64,000 nt of DNA. It comes from Porogramme epimiltina. Its lineage: Eukaryota > Basidiomycota > Agaricomycetes > Polyporales > Polyporaceae. A program made the position numbers and the translations under genes. The notes under the pieces are model-generated. The model did no database searches and was not told the DNA's origin. It worked only from the letters and a program-made list of their open reading frames with translations. The first letter of the stretch is position 1, and each line of letters begins with the position of its first letter. The stretch spans positions 1 to 64,000 of the forward strand of contig FTLJ01000222.1 of the NCBI GenBank assembly GCA_900155495.1, given 5' to 3'. This document shows, piece after piece, positions 1 to 11,888 of this stretch.

Positions 1-2718
1 CAGGGGCAAGATCTCGCTGCTGCACATGTTCAAGAAGGCGGCGGCAGGCGACTGTATAGCGGCGTCTGGTGCCCCTGGGGCGCCGGCGACCCCTGAAAGC
101 AGGGACAGCCTCTCAGGGTACACCTCGTCGAGCTCGGCAGTGACGTCGGCGTCTGCGTCCCCCGCGCCGGAGCGCAGCAGAGGGGCGTCGGCGTCGGCGT
201 CGTCGCCGCTGAGGACGCGCGCGTCCGAGTCCGGGCTGCTCGCGTCGTCGTCCGTGTCCACCTCGGCGTCCACAGGCCTCCCGCACCCACCCGCGCTCTC
301 GACCGTCCCGAGCAGCCGAAGCCGGCTCGGCAGCGAGAGCCAGGGAGGCTCGGGCTCGTCGGACGGGTCGTCGTACCCCCCGCTCGCGGTGGAGCTCCAC
401 AGGAAGCTGTCGATGGAGCGGATGCGGGGCCGGTCCGGGTCCGGGTCGAGCGCGAACGCGTCTTCGACGACGGCCGAGCCGCGGACGCAGCAGGGCGGGT
501 CACCGTCGCCGCAGGCGCCGCCCTTGCCACAGCTTCAGGGGCACAGGAGCCCCGCCATGCGGCCTGGGATCCTCCGCCCACATGCGCGGTCCGCGTCGTC
601 CGGCCAGTCCCAATACCAGCCTCAAGGAGACGCGCCGTCGCCGTCGCCGTCCCGTGCGCTGAGGTTCGACTCGAGCTCGACGGTCCCGTCTGTCGGTGCG
701 AAGCGGTCTGGGCTCAACCTCGATGTCGCGGCTGCGTCCTCTGCGGACAAGGAGAGCTCGCCGCCGCGCGAGCTGTGGAGCTCGGCATCGCAGCAGCGGC
801 TGCGCGAGCCCGAGATCGTAGAGCACACGCACAACCGCCACGCGACGGTCATGGACCGCGACGAGGACGAGGACGAAGAAGAAGACGATGTAGATGAAGA
901 GGATAGAGATAGAGAAGAGGATGAAGACGAATTCGACGAGGATGGGTACGGCGAGCTAATCTCCCCGCGCCTCGGTCTCGGACTTGGGCTCGTGGAAGGC
1001 AGTGCAAAGTCGCGTCTGCATGAGCTACGTCGGCTCGAGCGCCGCCCTTCCAGCGGATCGCAGCGCTCGCGCGCGTCCTCGTCCGGCTCGCCGCTCCCCT
1101 CACCCACGGTCGCGCAAGACCCCGACGCCGCGCGCTACGCGTTCGACTGCCCGTTCAGCATCAACCGGCCCCCGCCCGAGCCGCTCGCGCCCGACGCGCC
1201 CGCGTCCGTACCCTCCGCCCTGTCGGCCGACTCGCAGGCGCCGCGGACAAACCTACTCGGCATCCACGGGGTCGGCGGGAGCGTCGACGGGAACCGCCTG
1301 CGGGGCGACAGCTTCGGGAGTATGTGCACGACCACGACGGACGCGAGCATGCCCGAGACGCCTGGCCCCGGGCCCGCGTTCGGCGGTGGCCCCACGTTCT
1401 TGTCGCCCGACGCGGGCTCACTGGAGCTCCCCTCGGCCGAACCAGCCGACGCGGACGCCACCGGGAAGGACTCCCTCCCCGTCTCGCGCGCGCGCACGAG
1501 CTCGTCGCTGTCCGGCCAGAGCTCCGGGTACTTCAGCGAGGAGCGCGACCGCGCGCCGGCTACGAGCCCGCGTGTCAGACCGCGGGCGCTGTCGCCCTCG
1601 CGCTCCGCATCGTCCGGGACGACGGGCGCGCGGCCGCTCGACATCGACATCCGCGCGATCTCGTCGCACGCGCAGGCGGAGGCGCTCGTGCAGCGCGCGC
1701 AGCAGAGCATCCTCGTCGGTGGGGCGGGCGCTGGGGCCAAGAGCTGGGGCGAAGTGGAGCTCACGCCGTCGTTTAGCGCCGGTGGAGGCGCCCCCAGTGC
1801 GGGGACCCTGCCGAGCGGGCGGACGCCGCTGAGCGCGAAGCTGGCGGCGTATGGCGAGAGTCTAGCCATTGAGAGGAGGTTCAAGGAGCAGGAGCAGCGG
1901 GAGCGGGAGGGCAGAGAGCGGGGTGGCTCGATGAGCGGGAGCGGGGATACGCCTGTTGGGAGCCCGACGACGCCGAGTCAGAGCCAGAGGAGGCCGGAGG
2001 GGCTGAGGTCGCGTCGGTCGGAGGGCGCGGTGCGCAAGTTTAGTCTGGAGGAGCGGCCGGGTGGTGCGGGCGCGGGATCCCCTCTTGCGCCTAGGCCACG
2101 TAGGACGAAGCAGAAGCGGCCGCACACTGCGGATGGTGAGTGTCCTTCCTAACACTGGTCCGATATTCCGATGCTGAACTGTATGTTGTGTTTGAAGGCG
2201 AGACGGGTGATCAATCACCTGGGTTCCTCAAGCCCACCTCTCCTGGGCATAAGCCCTCGCTCTCAGGGAGTGCCATCATGGACCGCCCTTCCCCATCCCC
2301 GCCTTCAGATGCCGACAAACCCCTACGCACCTTCGCCCGCCCTGCCCACACCATCCCCCGGCCCTCTGCGCCCGCCTCCCGCATCATGCGCTCACGCACC
2401 CCCGATCCCGACCCCTCCGACGCCGACGAGGACACCTTCGGCGTTCCACTGACGCGCATTTCAACCGCGCCGCCCGCGCGACACGCCGGCGCGGACCCGA
2501 ACGCAATATCCGTGCGCACCAAGAGCGAGCAGGAGCGTGAGCGCGCGCGCGCAAACAAGCTCATGAAGATGGGGCTGCTCGCGCACGACTCGTTCCCTCG
2601 CACCGGTTCTCCATACGCCCACTCGCGGAACGGCGGGAGCCTAGGTGGGGTTAGCGGCGGCAAGCCGAGGTTCGGCGGGCTTAGGGGTGTCTTCCAGACG
2701 CTTACTGGCAAGTCGTGA
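1..2718 (+). CDS. Serine-rich, largely disordered protein (3' part only)
   Basis: The frame is open from base 2, so the true start lies outside the window; an ATG at 26 is only internal. Exons are 2-2135 and 2198-2718. The 62-bp intron (GTGAGT...GAAG) keeps the frame. About 884 residues are visible. Nearly all are low complexity, rich in Ser, Pro, Arg and Gly. A strongly acidic block (Asp/Glu runs) is encoded at about 853-950. The C-terminus is basic and Gly-rich, with a short Arg/Lys-rich helix-like stretch before it. No catalytic domain is visible in this part; any folded domain must be upstream. Long frames on the opposite strand are GC-bias shadows. I do not recognise the family. The coding call is secure because of length and intron phase; the function is unknown. 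Confidence 0.75.
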
Positions 2719-3856
2719 GTCGTCGTCTCCTTCCCGTTACTCCTCCCCCCTCCTCTCCTTCTACTATCCCCCCATACCGTGCGTCAAGATTCTACCACTC
2801 GAGTCGCTCGTTATCGTCCACACCATTGCGCCGATGCGCATTAGAGCAGCATGCTGCTCTCCCACTTGCTCGCTCATTCGCCCCCGTGCACCACCGTCAC
2901 CCTCGTTGCCGCTATCCGCTGTCTACCATCGAATGCATCGTCGTCTTCCCAAGTCGACCTCTATCATATTGTACTGTGTTATCTATATCTTGTCGCACGC
3001 ACCACCCCGCACCCGCACCCCCGCACCCCGCACCCCTGCACTCACCCGCACCTACTCGCACTCGCTTTCGTTCGTCCATCTCCATCCATGCCCCTGTATA
3101 TTCGTTCACCATGCACATATACCGCGCCCCCGGCGCCCTTCGTTCGAGTCCACCTATCACTTTTTTCTCCCACGTTCCGTTCCGCCACTGCATCCGTATA
3201 TCTTGGGAGGAAGGGGCTGTACACTAGTAACCCATCGCGTTCCCTCGTCTGTTTGTGTGTATCTGATACTGTTTTCCTCCCTGTGTCTCGTTCGGCCCCA
3301 GTTGTGTGTTTATTATGTTCTAACTGTTTTATGTATTGCACTATCGCCGTTACCTGTTGTCCGCGCCGCCCGTCGTCCGCGCTGTGTATCCATCATTTTA
3401 CACGTTCACTCGCCCGCCCCTTCGTACTCAGCTCCGTCAGGAGCACGCCGCAAACTGTACATCGCAAACCGCCCATCGCATGTTGCGCACCGGTGGTTGA
3501 CCGGTGGCCGTCCGGTCATCTGTCCAGTCTGCTCGCCCTGTCGCCGCGGTGCCTGCCCCGCGCATGATTTCGAACGGTTTCAGTGCAGGCACGCACGCCC
3601 GGTGCCTTCTCTGCTACGGTAACTCCGCACACCCAAAAGTCCCGACGCCGACGCCGCGCACACTATCACTGTTGCATAAGCTGATCCTGGGACCCCCCAA
3701 CGCACTGCATCTGCATCTGATTCCTCGTCCCCGCACGCATCGCGGCCTGTGCCTGACCCAGCCCCGCCCCCCCGCTGCACGCACGCGAAACTGCCATCCC
3801 GATTCTGCGAACACAGATAGAGTCTATTGAGGGGCGCTGCACGCTCCGCGCCGGGA
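2719..3856. other. Pyrimidine-rich gene-free stretch
   Basis: Strongly C/T-rich on the + strand from about 2720 to 3450, consistent with a long 3' UTR of the preceding gene. Open frames here are short and of low complexity. I see no conserved domain, RNA gene or repeat. Confidence 0.5.
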
Positions 3857-5281
3857 CTACGTAACTTTGATCAGTACCTTCCCCGCGGACGCCCTGCCCA
3901 CGAGCGCGGCCTGTGCCTGGCGCACTCCGTCGGCGCTGAATATGAATGTATGCTCGGCGTGGATAGGCAGATGGATCGTCCCGGCGCCGATGCGAGCGAA
4001 GAGGTCCGCGAGGTACGCCCCTCCGACCGCGGGATCGTGGTGGTGGTTGGTACCGCTAAAGGTGAATGCCGGACACGGGGACGGGACGGGGATGGGTTAG
4101 CGAGTGAAGGTGTTGAGGTACTCGAGTTCAAGAAGGGCGCGGGGAGGCTTACCGAGGGTGGGTGAACTTGACGTTCCGCTCGCTGAGCTTCCGCGGTGGA
4201 AAGGGTGGAATAAGACCGGAGGTCTCGCCCAGGGAGACGATCGTGCCTCCGATGCGGATCATCTTAAGGTCGGCCTCGAACCTGCGCAGTGTATATCCCG
4301 ATTCCCATTAGCCACCCCGGGCTGGCCAGTCGAGTCTCCTGAGAATGCGACTCGCGCGTCCTTGCCGACACCATCAAAGATGGCGTCCACGCCCCGCTCG
4401 CGGTGAGCTCTAGCACGCGGGCCGCGATGTCTTCGTCCTTGGTACAGGGTGACGTAGTCCGCACCCTGCGCCCGCGCGATCCCAGCGTTCGCGGGCGTGC
4501 TTGTTGTCCCGATTACGTTCGCGCCGCGCGCTTCAGTGATCTGGGCAAGAGCCAGGCCCACGCCTCCTGCAACGGTGTGCACGAGCGGTGTTTCCCGCGC
4601 GGACGTCGTAGGACGCGGTTGCAGCTGCTGCGATAGGCGTAGAACCTAAGTGGTGCAAGGAGGAAATTGGACAACCAGCATGAGCAGAGGCTGGGTAAAC
4701 CTTAAGTACATGAAAAAGGCCGGTCAGAGGCGCGGACCTCACTGGTGGGTAGTGAAGCTCGGTCCCTCGCGCGTGGACACGTTTTGTGAGAGGGGAAACA
4801 CGAGCCACCATGTACTGCGCGCGTACTCCCCAAAGGCTCCGCCATGTTCCAGCTGAATGCGTGTGCGCGTCAGTAATAAAACACAATCAAGACTTGACTT
4901 GTCTTGCGGGAGTTTAGACTTACAAAGGGGACTTCGCTGCCAATCGCGAGCCCACGCCTTGTTAGCGAATACAGCTGGGTGCATGGGGAGAGTCATTACC
5001 ATTCCGACCGCCTCGCGCCTGAGCGTGGCGGGGAGGAGAGCATTCAGCGGGGAATCGCTCGTACGATGCCGAGTGTCATGAAGTTCGTTCCGGTGTATTC
5101 TACCTGTGGTTCGTTGGGGCTATTAGGTGTCCTCAGATACATCAAAGATGAGTGACGTGCCTTCATCAATAACTCGTCAGGAGCAGGGGGCTGGAAGCTC
5201 GAGCTGTTCTATGATGTCGAGGCTGCTGACAGAACGTGTGCCAATAGCGGTCATGGTGGTGGGTAGAGTCGAGGTCGCCAT
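3857..5281 (-). pseudogene. Decayed quinone oxidoreductase, tandem copy of the intact neighbour gene
   Basis: The stretch matches, in order, most of the intact gene at 5633-6971. It has an ATG at 5281 with a near-identical N-terminus, the NVSTREG segment near 4770, the HTVAGGVG nucleotide-binding loop near 4570, VDAIFDGVGKDA near 4370, and a C-terminal VLIKVT just before a stop at 3857. It is broken in several places. One extra base after the first exon's LPAP brings in an in-frame stop, and the first donor reads GCACGT where the intact gene has GTATCC. The exon before the second intron (FKARGLK region) is out of frame. Between about 4400 and 4455 a +1 and a -1 change scramble some 20 residues and then restore the frame. 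It is a tandem duplicate that has lost function. Confidence 0.85.
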
Positions 5282-5632
5282 GATTGCGCTCAGAGGTGAC
5301 TTCTAGGGACTCAAACTAAGAAAAAGAAGGCCGGGACTTGATTCTTGCATTCATCGCATCGTATAGAGACACTTACGCTGTTCTGGAGGCATCTGCACCT
5401 GATGGTCTTAGTGCCGAAAGCCACCCTAGAGCCTCGATGGGAACCTTGTGCTGAGCGTGAAACGGTCCATGACAGGCTCAGAGGGTTTCTCTGATTGAAT
5501 CAAGTACTCTAGTCTCCATAACCAGGAGAACATGACGAATCCGGGGTTTCAGAGAATGTCATGTAAAACCAAACCACTCACAGCACCCACAGCACACGCC
5601 GACTTCTGGAAGCCGGCCCCCTCCCCGCACCA
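5282..5632. other. Gene-free spacer between the tandem oxidoreductase copies
   Basis: Holds the presumed upstream region of the decayed copy and the 3' flank of the intact copy. No open frame with recognisable content. Confidence 0.4.
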
Positions 5633-6971
5633 CTACGCAATCTTGATCAGCACCTTTCCAGCGGATGCGCCGCCCCCAAGCGCTGCCTGCGCTTCGCGCA
5701 CGCCCTCTGCACTGAGCGGGTACTCCGCATGGATGGGCAGCTTGAGCGTGCCTGCGCCGACGCGGCTGTAGAGGTCGGTCATGTACTTCGCAGCGACGAC
5801 GGGGTCGCGGAAGTAGTTGCCGCCGCTGCAGGTGTGGGTCTTAGTAAGACTGAAGCGCTGTGCGGAAGGGGCTCCGGGACGTACGAAGGGAAAGAGTACT
5901 TGATGCTGCGCTCACTGAGCTTCCTGGGGGAGAACGGCGGGATCGGTCCTGACGCCTCCCCGAGGGAGACGATAGTGCCGTGAATGCGGACCATCTTGAG
6001 GTCAGCTTCGAACCTGCCCCACAAAACCCCGTGTTAGTTATACGATCTCGCACCGAACAGAGAAGGACGGCTGCCGACGCACGTATCCTTGCCGACGCCA
6101 TCGACAATCGCATGTGCACCTTCGCCCCCGGTGAGTTCCAGCACCCGCGCGGCGACGTCCTCGCTCTTGTATAGGATGACGTGGTCTGCGCCGTGCGCAC
6201 GGGCGAGCTCGGCCTTGGCGGGCGTGCTTGTCGTCCCGATCACGGTTGCCCCGCGCGCCTTGGCGACCTGCGCGAGAAGGATGCCTACGCCGCCCGCAAC
6301 GGTGTGCACGAGCACGGTTTCGCCCGTCGAGACGGGGCACGACTCGGTGAGGACCGCAAGGGCAGTGGCGCCTGAGAGCGGTATGTGAGCACCCGTGTGA
6401 ATCAGAGACTGGCGAAGGCTTCACCTTGCACGAGGAAGGCGGCGCCCTCACGCGTAGACACGTTTTCGGGAAGGACAAACGTGAGGAACCACTTGGAGGA
6501 GGCGTACTCTGCAAAGGTGGCTGCGGCGTAGGCAAACTGCGCACGTGCACGTCAGTCAGCATTCGAACCGCGTGGAGATCAAGTTGAGTCTCACAAAGGC
6601 AACCTTGCTGCCGACCTTCAGTCCGCGCGCCTTGAAGGTCTCGTTCTCGAGGACCTTCGGGTCAGTGGGAAGCGAAACGATCGTCCCTGCACCTTCGCAC
6701 CCCAGCGCTGCCGGGAACGGGACAGGAAATGGATAGGCGCCTGTGCGACACTGGATGTCAATAAAGTTCACGCCAGCATATTCCATCTGTGTAGGAGGGG
6801 AACGGAGTCAGTCCGTGCTAGCATAATGGAAGGATGTAGGGATACCTTGATGATGACTTCGTCTGAGGCCGCCTTGGGGACCGGCAGCTCAAGCTGCTCG
6901 ATGGCATCGAGTCCACCAATCGCTCGGATGCCAACTGCGGTCATAGTTGAAGGGAGGGATGTGTTGGCCAT
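5633..6971 (-). CDS. Zinc-independent NADPH:quinone oxidoreductase (MDR superfamily)
   Basis: Six exons: 6846-6971, 6595-6786, 6425-6536, 6083-6371, 5885-6013 and 5633-5825, giving 346 residues. All introns are 53-69 bp with GT..AG ends. The N-terminal GroES-like half carries YAGVNFIDIQCRTG, the usual quinone-reductase motif. The Rossmann half has HTVAGGVG followed by TVIGTTST and DGVGKDTFEADL. It ends GKVLIKIA. No structural-zinc cysteines are present, as in zeta-crystallin/QOR1. Known members reduce quinones by one or two electrons with NADPH in the cytosol. The start is the first ATG, 42 codons before the first intron, and gives the expected N-terminus. A decayed duplicate lies just downstream. 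The exact substrate cannot be read from sequence. Confidence 0.93.
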
Positions 6972-7880
6972 GGCGGTTGCTGTATGATGGGATTAGAAGG
7001 CTCGAGTGGGTCTGCTGTGGGAGGACGTGGGGTTTGATGCCTACGGCCACTATTCTTGTGTGGTATTTATATGGTTGGAGGCCGTTGTGTACGCGGCGCC
7101 GTGGCACTCGGAAACTGTTCCAGAAGGTCTAAAAGATCTCTTGCTGAGTAATGGCACAGATTCAGGGGCACTCGGAACGGTTCACTGACACCTTTGGCTG
7201 CCCAGAGCTGAGTTCAGGAGGCGGGCTCGTAAATCCGACATTCTCGGAGAACCACTAACCCACCCATAATGCCGAGAGCCAGGTATCTTGAAGCCGGCGT
7301 GTTCCGTCTGTCTCGCACGGACGTCATTGTGAATGACTAGAGGCCGAATGGTGAGGGATTGAAGCGATGATAGGTCGGTATGCGTGGCCAGGCCGTAGGC
7401 GTTTTGCTGGGACCTGCATTCACTCGGAGGATGCCGACGTACGACTACTACCGCAGTACTGCGGGATGTGTAAAGTAAGTACACGTCAGTGATCGTACCG
7501 CGTCCGCCGGCCACGAGAACTCACGCGGCTCGAAGGTGGTTACGGTGGAAGGTCGGTCACCGTGAGTATGGAAGCAGTACTTGATTGCTAACCTTCAATA
7601 GTGAAGAACCCAGTAGGCACGTCACGGAAGGGCACGCGTAGAGGAGCCGCTCATGTTCTTGAGGTCGTGGCCGTCGGAGAACGTCGACACTCGGCAGAGC
7701 TGATCACGCAACACTGCGGAAGATCTACAAGCAGGGCCAAAAAAGTAGATAAGTTAAGAAATCGACTAACGGGGATATACAGTGAGTTCCATATCTACAG
7801 GTGAGTGTACGTTACTTCAGGCCATAGAGTCCAAGGTCCTTCCTCGCACGATCTATTCCAGGTCCAAACACCGGTTTCCG
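6972..7880. other. Gene-free region between two minus-strand genes
   Basis: Presumed promoter of the oxidoreductase (near 6972-7150) and 3' flank of the DUF218 gene. Only short frames; no repeat or RNA gene recognised. Confidence 0.4.
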
Positions 7881-9121
7881 TCACTTGAGCTCGTCCCACG
7901 GCAGAGGGCCCGGGAAGACGGCTGTCTGCCCGCCTTCTGCATGACTAGGACACCAATTGAGGAGCGCGCCAAGCTCAGGTGTGGACGAATAATACGAGTG
8001 GAAGTGCACGAAGGGGTTGCGTGTGCGCCGCTTGGCAAGCAGGAGCCCATGACAGCCATACAGGTCCTTCTTGTACGGCAGGTATCCATTCTGCAGCTAT
8101 GACGTATCCCGATATTCAGCACCTTACCTCCGAGCTCCGAGCACACGTGCACTCACCTCGCCCTGCTTCGCCGTCTCCGTGTCTCCCTCGGCGTCGATCC
8201 CAACGTACTCGAAGCGGCCGACGGGCCAGCGCAGCGCGGCACGGTGCAGCTCAGTGAACCTCTGCCGCTTCATCTCGTACCCGACGACGGTGACGCGCGC
8301 GGGCCAGCGGCCAGTGTACTCCCGAAAGCGCGCGAGGGAGAAGAGGAGGTTTTGGAAGGAGTCGAGCGCGTGCCCCTCGGTCGCCGCGCGTAGCACCGGC
8401 GCGGCGCGCGAGGAGCTGGGGGAGTCGAGGGCTGGGAGGAGGCCGGAAAGGAGGGCGAGGCGCATGTAGGACTCGGCCTCGGACGTCGTAGACGAGGTCC
8501 GTGTCTGGCCACTACGGTGGGGGTGTACGCTCAGTGGAGGTGGAGACAAGCGGCGCGGTTGCCATGCACTCACCCACTGAATACGAGCAGAGCATGCTCG
8601 TCTGTGCGCGCGATATCCGCTCTGCAACGGGCGTAGCCGCGGAGAGCACGTCAGTGTCGGTTCCCCAGAAATGCAGAGACAAGGATGGACACGTACGCGG
8701 CAACGATGTGCTTGTAAAACGCAGCCACGCGACCCCCGCCGCGTTGGTACGGTTCGAGGACCCACATGTCTTCGTCAAGTGCGTCCGCGGCGCGGGTGCC
8801 CCGCCAGATCGCATGCCCGGGGACGATGACGAGGTGGTCCAGCTCGCCGAGCGCGCGATCCCGCGCGAGCGTGTCCCATATTCCCTTCGGTGCTGCGTAT
8901 GGCCCCTGACTCTCCTGGTGGTGACCTTCGTGTTCGGGAGGGGCGGAGAAGAAGTGGAGAAGGTTGAGGAGGAAGGAGAGGGCGGCGAAAGCGGCGAGGA
9001 GGACGAACGCGAGGTTGGTGATGCGGGCGCGAGCAAGGAGGACATCGCGGGGGCTGCGGTAGTGGCGGGGGGCAGGGCCGCGGGTGAGGCCGCGGGTGAA
9101 GGAGACGGGCAGGGGTAGCAT
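7881..9121 (-). CDS. DUF218-domain membrane-anchored protein
   Basis: Four exons: 8697-9121, 8574-8621, 8157-8511 and 7881-8090, giving 345 residues. A basic N-terminus is followed by one hydrophobic helix (about residues 30-55, LAFVLLAAFAALSFLLNLLHFF-like). The DUF218 core follows: LDHLVIVPGHAIW, DEDMWVLEPYQ, ALLVFSGGQTRTS, EAESY, FQNLLFSLARFREYTG, VTVVGYEMKRQRF and ALRWP. It ends YKKDLYGCHGLLLAKRR and a PWDELK-like tail. The family is conserved in fungi; bacterial DUF218 relatives (YdcF, SanA) bind nucleotide-like ligands or act at the envelope, but the fungal role is unknown. The ATG at 9121 was chosen because it starts just before the basic, membrane-anchor region; an in-frame ATG 24 codons upstream exists (9193). 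Confidence 0.9.
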
Positions 9122-9263
9122 CTGTGCAGCTGCATGCGCTGCTCGGGCTTGGAGAAGACGCGTTGGTGGTATACAAAATCCATATGCGCGCACTTACTCG
9201 TTCCCGGCGTCAGTGACTACAAATTAGTATTCTAGGTGTAAGCCCTAACCCTACGTCAAATCA

Positions 9264-10227
9264 CTGTAGGGCAGTGATGTGCCGGTCGACCGACCGTCGA
9301 CCAAGCGAGATGTCGGTCGACAGCTCGACATGTCGAGTCGACAGTCGACCGACATTCGCACGGCCGGTCGACATTCACACGGCCGCTCCTGTCGCACTGC
9401 CTAGCGCTTCAGTACTTGTCGCCGTCAGCGTCTGATCAGGCGTACCCACTTTAAAAATATTATCTTGCAAAAGCGGTTGTACGGAGTGTCAAGGAAAGTG
9501 TTACAACATGAGAGAAAATGAAGAGAAAGTCTTCCCGAAGAACGGGAAAAAAATACAACGCAAGCATTGAACCAAGGGCTATGCGTACGGTGAGGTAGAC
9601 GTATAACCGCTAGGCCAAAATGCCTTTGTGAACCAGGCTCATCCGAAACTTATGATCCCCGGCGAGTACTGTCCACATAAACAATCTCTGAACAACTACT
9701 TTCGACGTGCGTCCTTTTTAATCATCTCCATGATGATATCGATACTTGATTGTTGTCTACTGTAAGGACTTAAACTCGATCTGGGCGGGTGAAGTGTTGA
9801 AACGCAGTCAAGACAATTCGTCGCTGCTATGTTTATATGCTACATTGGCGCAGTGGTATAGCGTATTGTTTTACATAGTTCCAAGGCTGGTTCGATGCGG
9901 TACGGGGCTTTTTTTCTGAGTCGCACATGTTCTCTAGATAACTTCTACATGCTGTTACACTAGCCTTTGGTACTTTTTTGATGTACTTGGCTCACCCAGA
10001 ATACTACCTCCTATACCTTCCTCTATCGTCACACTGCAAGGCTACACTCAACTAGGCGTCTATCATCCCTGTAGCCAATCAACCAGCACAACGCCCAGCC
10101 TGGGAATGTCGACCAGGCGTGTGAATGTCGACGGTCGACAGTCGACCTCGACTGTCGGCTCGACTGTCGGACACTCGACTGTCGCCCCAGTCGACTGTCG
10201 GTCGACCGGCACACCACTGCTGTAGGG
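9264..10227. mobile_element. Non-autonomous hAT-type element (MITE) with 8-bp target duplication
   Basis: The element spans 9272-10219 (948 bp). It begins CAGTGATGTGCCGGTCGAC and ends with the inverted partner of CAGTGGTGTGCCGGTCGAC. The octamer CTGTAGGG lies directly outside both ends (9264-9271 and 10220-10227), a perfect hAT-length target duplication. Many GTCGA/TCGAC motifs in both orientations crowd the two ends (about 9281-9375 and 10107-10208), typical of hAT subterminal transposase sites. No transposase frame is present, so it must have been moved in trans. Confidence 0.93.
9841..9920 (+). other. Degenerate tRNA-like sequence with a T-run inside the MITE
   Basis: The stretch contains TGGCGCAGTGG (A-box-like) and, 37 bases later, GGTTCGATGCG (B-box-like), followed at once by seven Ts. 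The arms do not fold into a full cloverleaf, so it is not called a working tRNA. It may be a tRNA-derived Pol III unit. Confidence 0.35.
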
Positions 10228-11194
10228 TCTGCGACTCTCGCTTGGTCTCGACTCTCTGTTATACCACAACACATCCCACTGCGTAGAAGGATTTAGGCCA
10301 TATCCAGACTCTTTCCTTCTTCTTTTCATCGCCATTCATTTTGATGCCATACAACTTATTCATAAACATTTGTCGTGCGTCAATAGGTCATTCCACATGG
10401 ATTTTGGGAACTTATACACCCGCGGGTATGGGCCGGGCACAACGTCGAGTATATCTGCTAGTTGGTAGCCCATACCTTGCTTTGTTCTCATACTTCACCC
10501 GCAGGGTTCTAAGAAGCACAGGGGCCTTCCTAAACTTGAAGCATCTTCACGCGGCTAAGCTATCAAGTTGTCCCGCGCGCATACAACCTCGAGTTTTACT
10601 TCCGCTTCCCCGGATCGACGAGCGTAGGGGCGCGTGAGCACGTGTGGCCGTAACGAGCCGTGGGATCACCAGGATAGAAGCGGCCGCAGACCACTGCGGC
10701 GCTGCGCAGACACGTTCGACGGCTGCCCGCTCGCAGCCCAGGTCTTGTCTGAGGGGGCTTCCCGGCCAAGGTCGACGTTCGTTCTGATTCGCATGCATAA
10801 CGCTGGGTGTACACGTCTGCAACGTCTAGCGGGGCCGCTGAGCGCCGTGCATCCGGACCCCAGTGGCGACCGCGCCGGGTTAGGGCATATAACATGCCCC
10901 CCGCGCCAACCCCACACGACGCGCAATATGACCGCATATGTGCGCGGGCGTCGTCCGCATCAGACGGATATGGCAGGTGAGGCGGGCGCGCCCACCCCGA
11001 CTTCCAGTCCTGTCGACGGGAGGGTGCGTTCTGTCGTCATATGAGGCTGCTTGGGATGCACGACGCGGCCTGGGCCGCGAGACGTCTTTCGATCGGAACG
11101 TCGACGTCGGCGCCACCATAGGCACTTACCGCTTTGGGCGGTTGACGTGAGCCGGAAGCTCGATCCATGGATGGGAGAAGCAAAGCAGGGGGGG

Positions 11195-11252
11195 CTCGAT
11201 CGATTCCAGGAAGTTCGTAGGGCGCATGCGCACTGCGCGGTGATATCGACGT
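11195..11252. repeat. Dispersed repeat, copy 1
   Basis: Shares order and most bases with 24657-24712, including CGAT/CGA-TCCAGG, AGTTCGTAG, and GGTGATAT-GACGTT-GAGC. Read on the minus strand both copies give a similar short peptide (YHR..., then NFLESI or NYLDSI). This suggests a shared coding relic or transposon fragment. No longer element was delimited. Confidence 0.55.
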
Positions 11253-11852
11253 TTGAGCGAGCATCTTATCCGAAGAGGCCAAGCCTCCGTTGGCTGAAGT
11301 TCGCCAACCGAGGAGAGGTTCTCTTTGTGCTTTCCGAGCATGTCTTGAAACTTGGGCATCTACGAGCGGGTATATGCCCTGCATGCACGGCGGAGCCCGT
11401 TAAAGAAGGGAATCGGGATGAAAGCGATTACAAAGACTACAGAAGGAGTACTTACTCATATCTGAATGTGTTTAGGGTAGGCTCGAGAGAGAGCTCCGCC
11501 AGGCACGTGATGTGCCCTATTTTCTATTTTCGGGCTCGACTCTTCGTCAAATGATTCAATACGTTCTCTGCTAAGCCAGCCAGATTTTCCCAGTGCATTT
11601 CACGCCTCTATCTCCCTGCGATGCCACCCGTCTCTGGAGTTCGGGCCAGAGCCTGCACATCACTGTCGTGGGAACGACCTGATAGATTCGGACGCGGGAG
11701 CGGTGGCTGTGTAATCACAAAGGAATTGTAGACGCCCACTCTTACAGGTGCCAGCACAATGATTGTCGCGCTCCGAAGCACTGTTGAACACGAACTTGCA
11801 TCACATGTAGAATTTCTTGAGCGCGCGGCGGGCGGACGGCGGGCGGAGCGGA

Positions 11853-11888
11853 NNNNNNNNNNNNNNNNNNNNNNNNNNNNNNNNNNNN
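11853..11888. other. Assembly gap (N run)
   Basis: Thirty-six consecutive Ns. It is flanked on the left by a GC-rich tandem-like stretch (GCGGGCGGACGGCGGGCGGAGCG), which may have caused the gap. Confidence 0.99.

Noticed and set aside
30..1884. Long minus-strand and third-frame ORFs across the serine-rich gene
   Set aside because: They mirror the GC-rich codon pattern of the sense gene, have Arg/Ala-biased composition and show no domain or splice structure.
2645..3622. 325-codon plus-strand ORF in the pyrimidine-rich stretch
   Set aside because: Pro/Ser/Leu/His-rich product from C/T-rich DNA, with no domain. It overlaps the end of the preceding gene and looks like 3' UTR.
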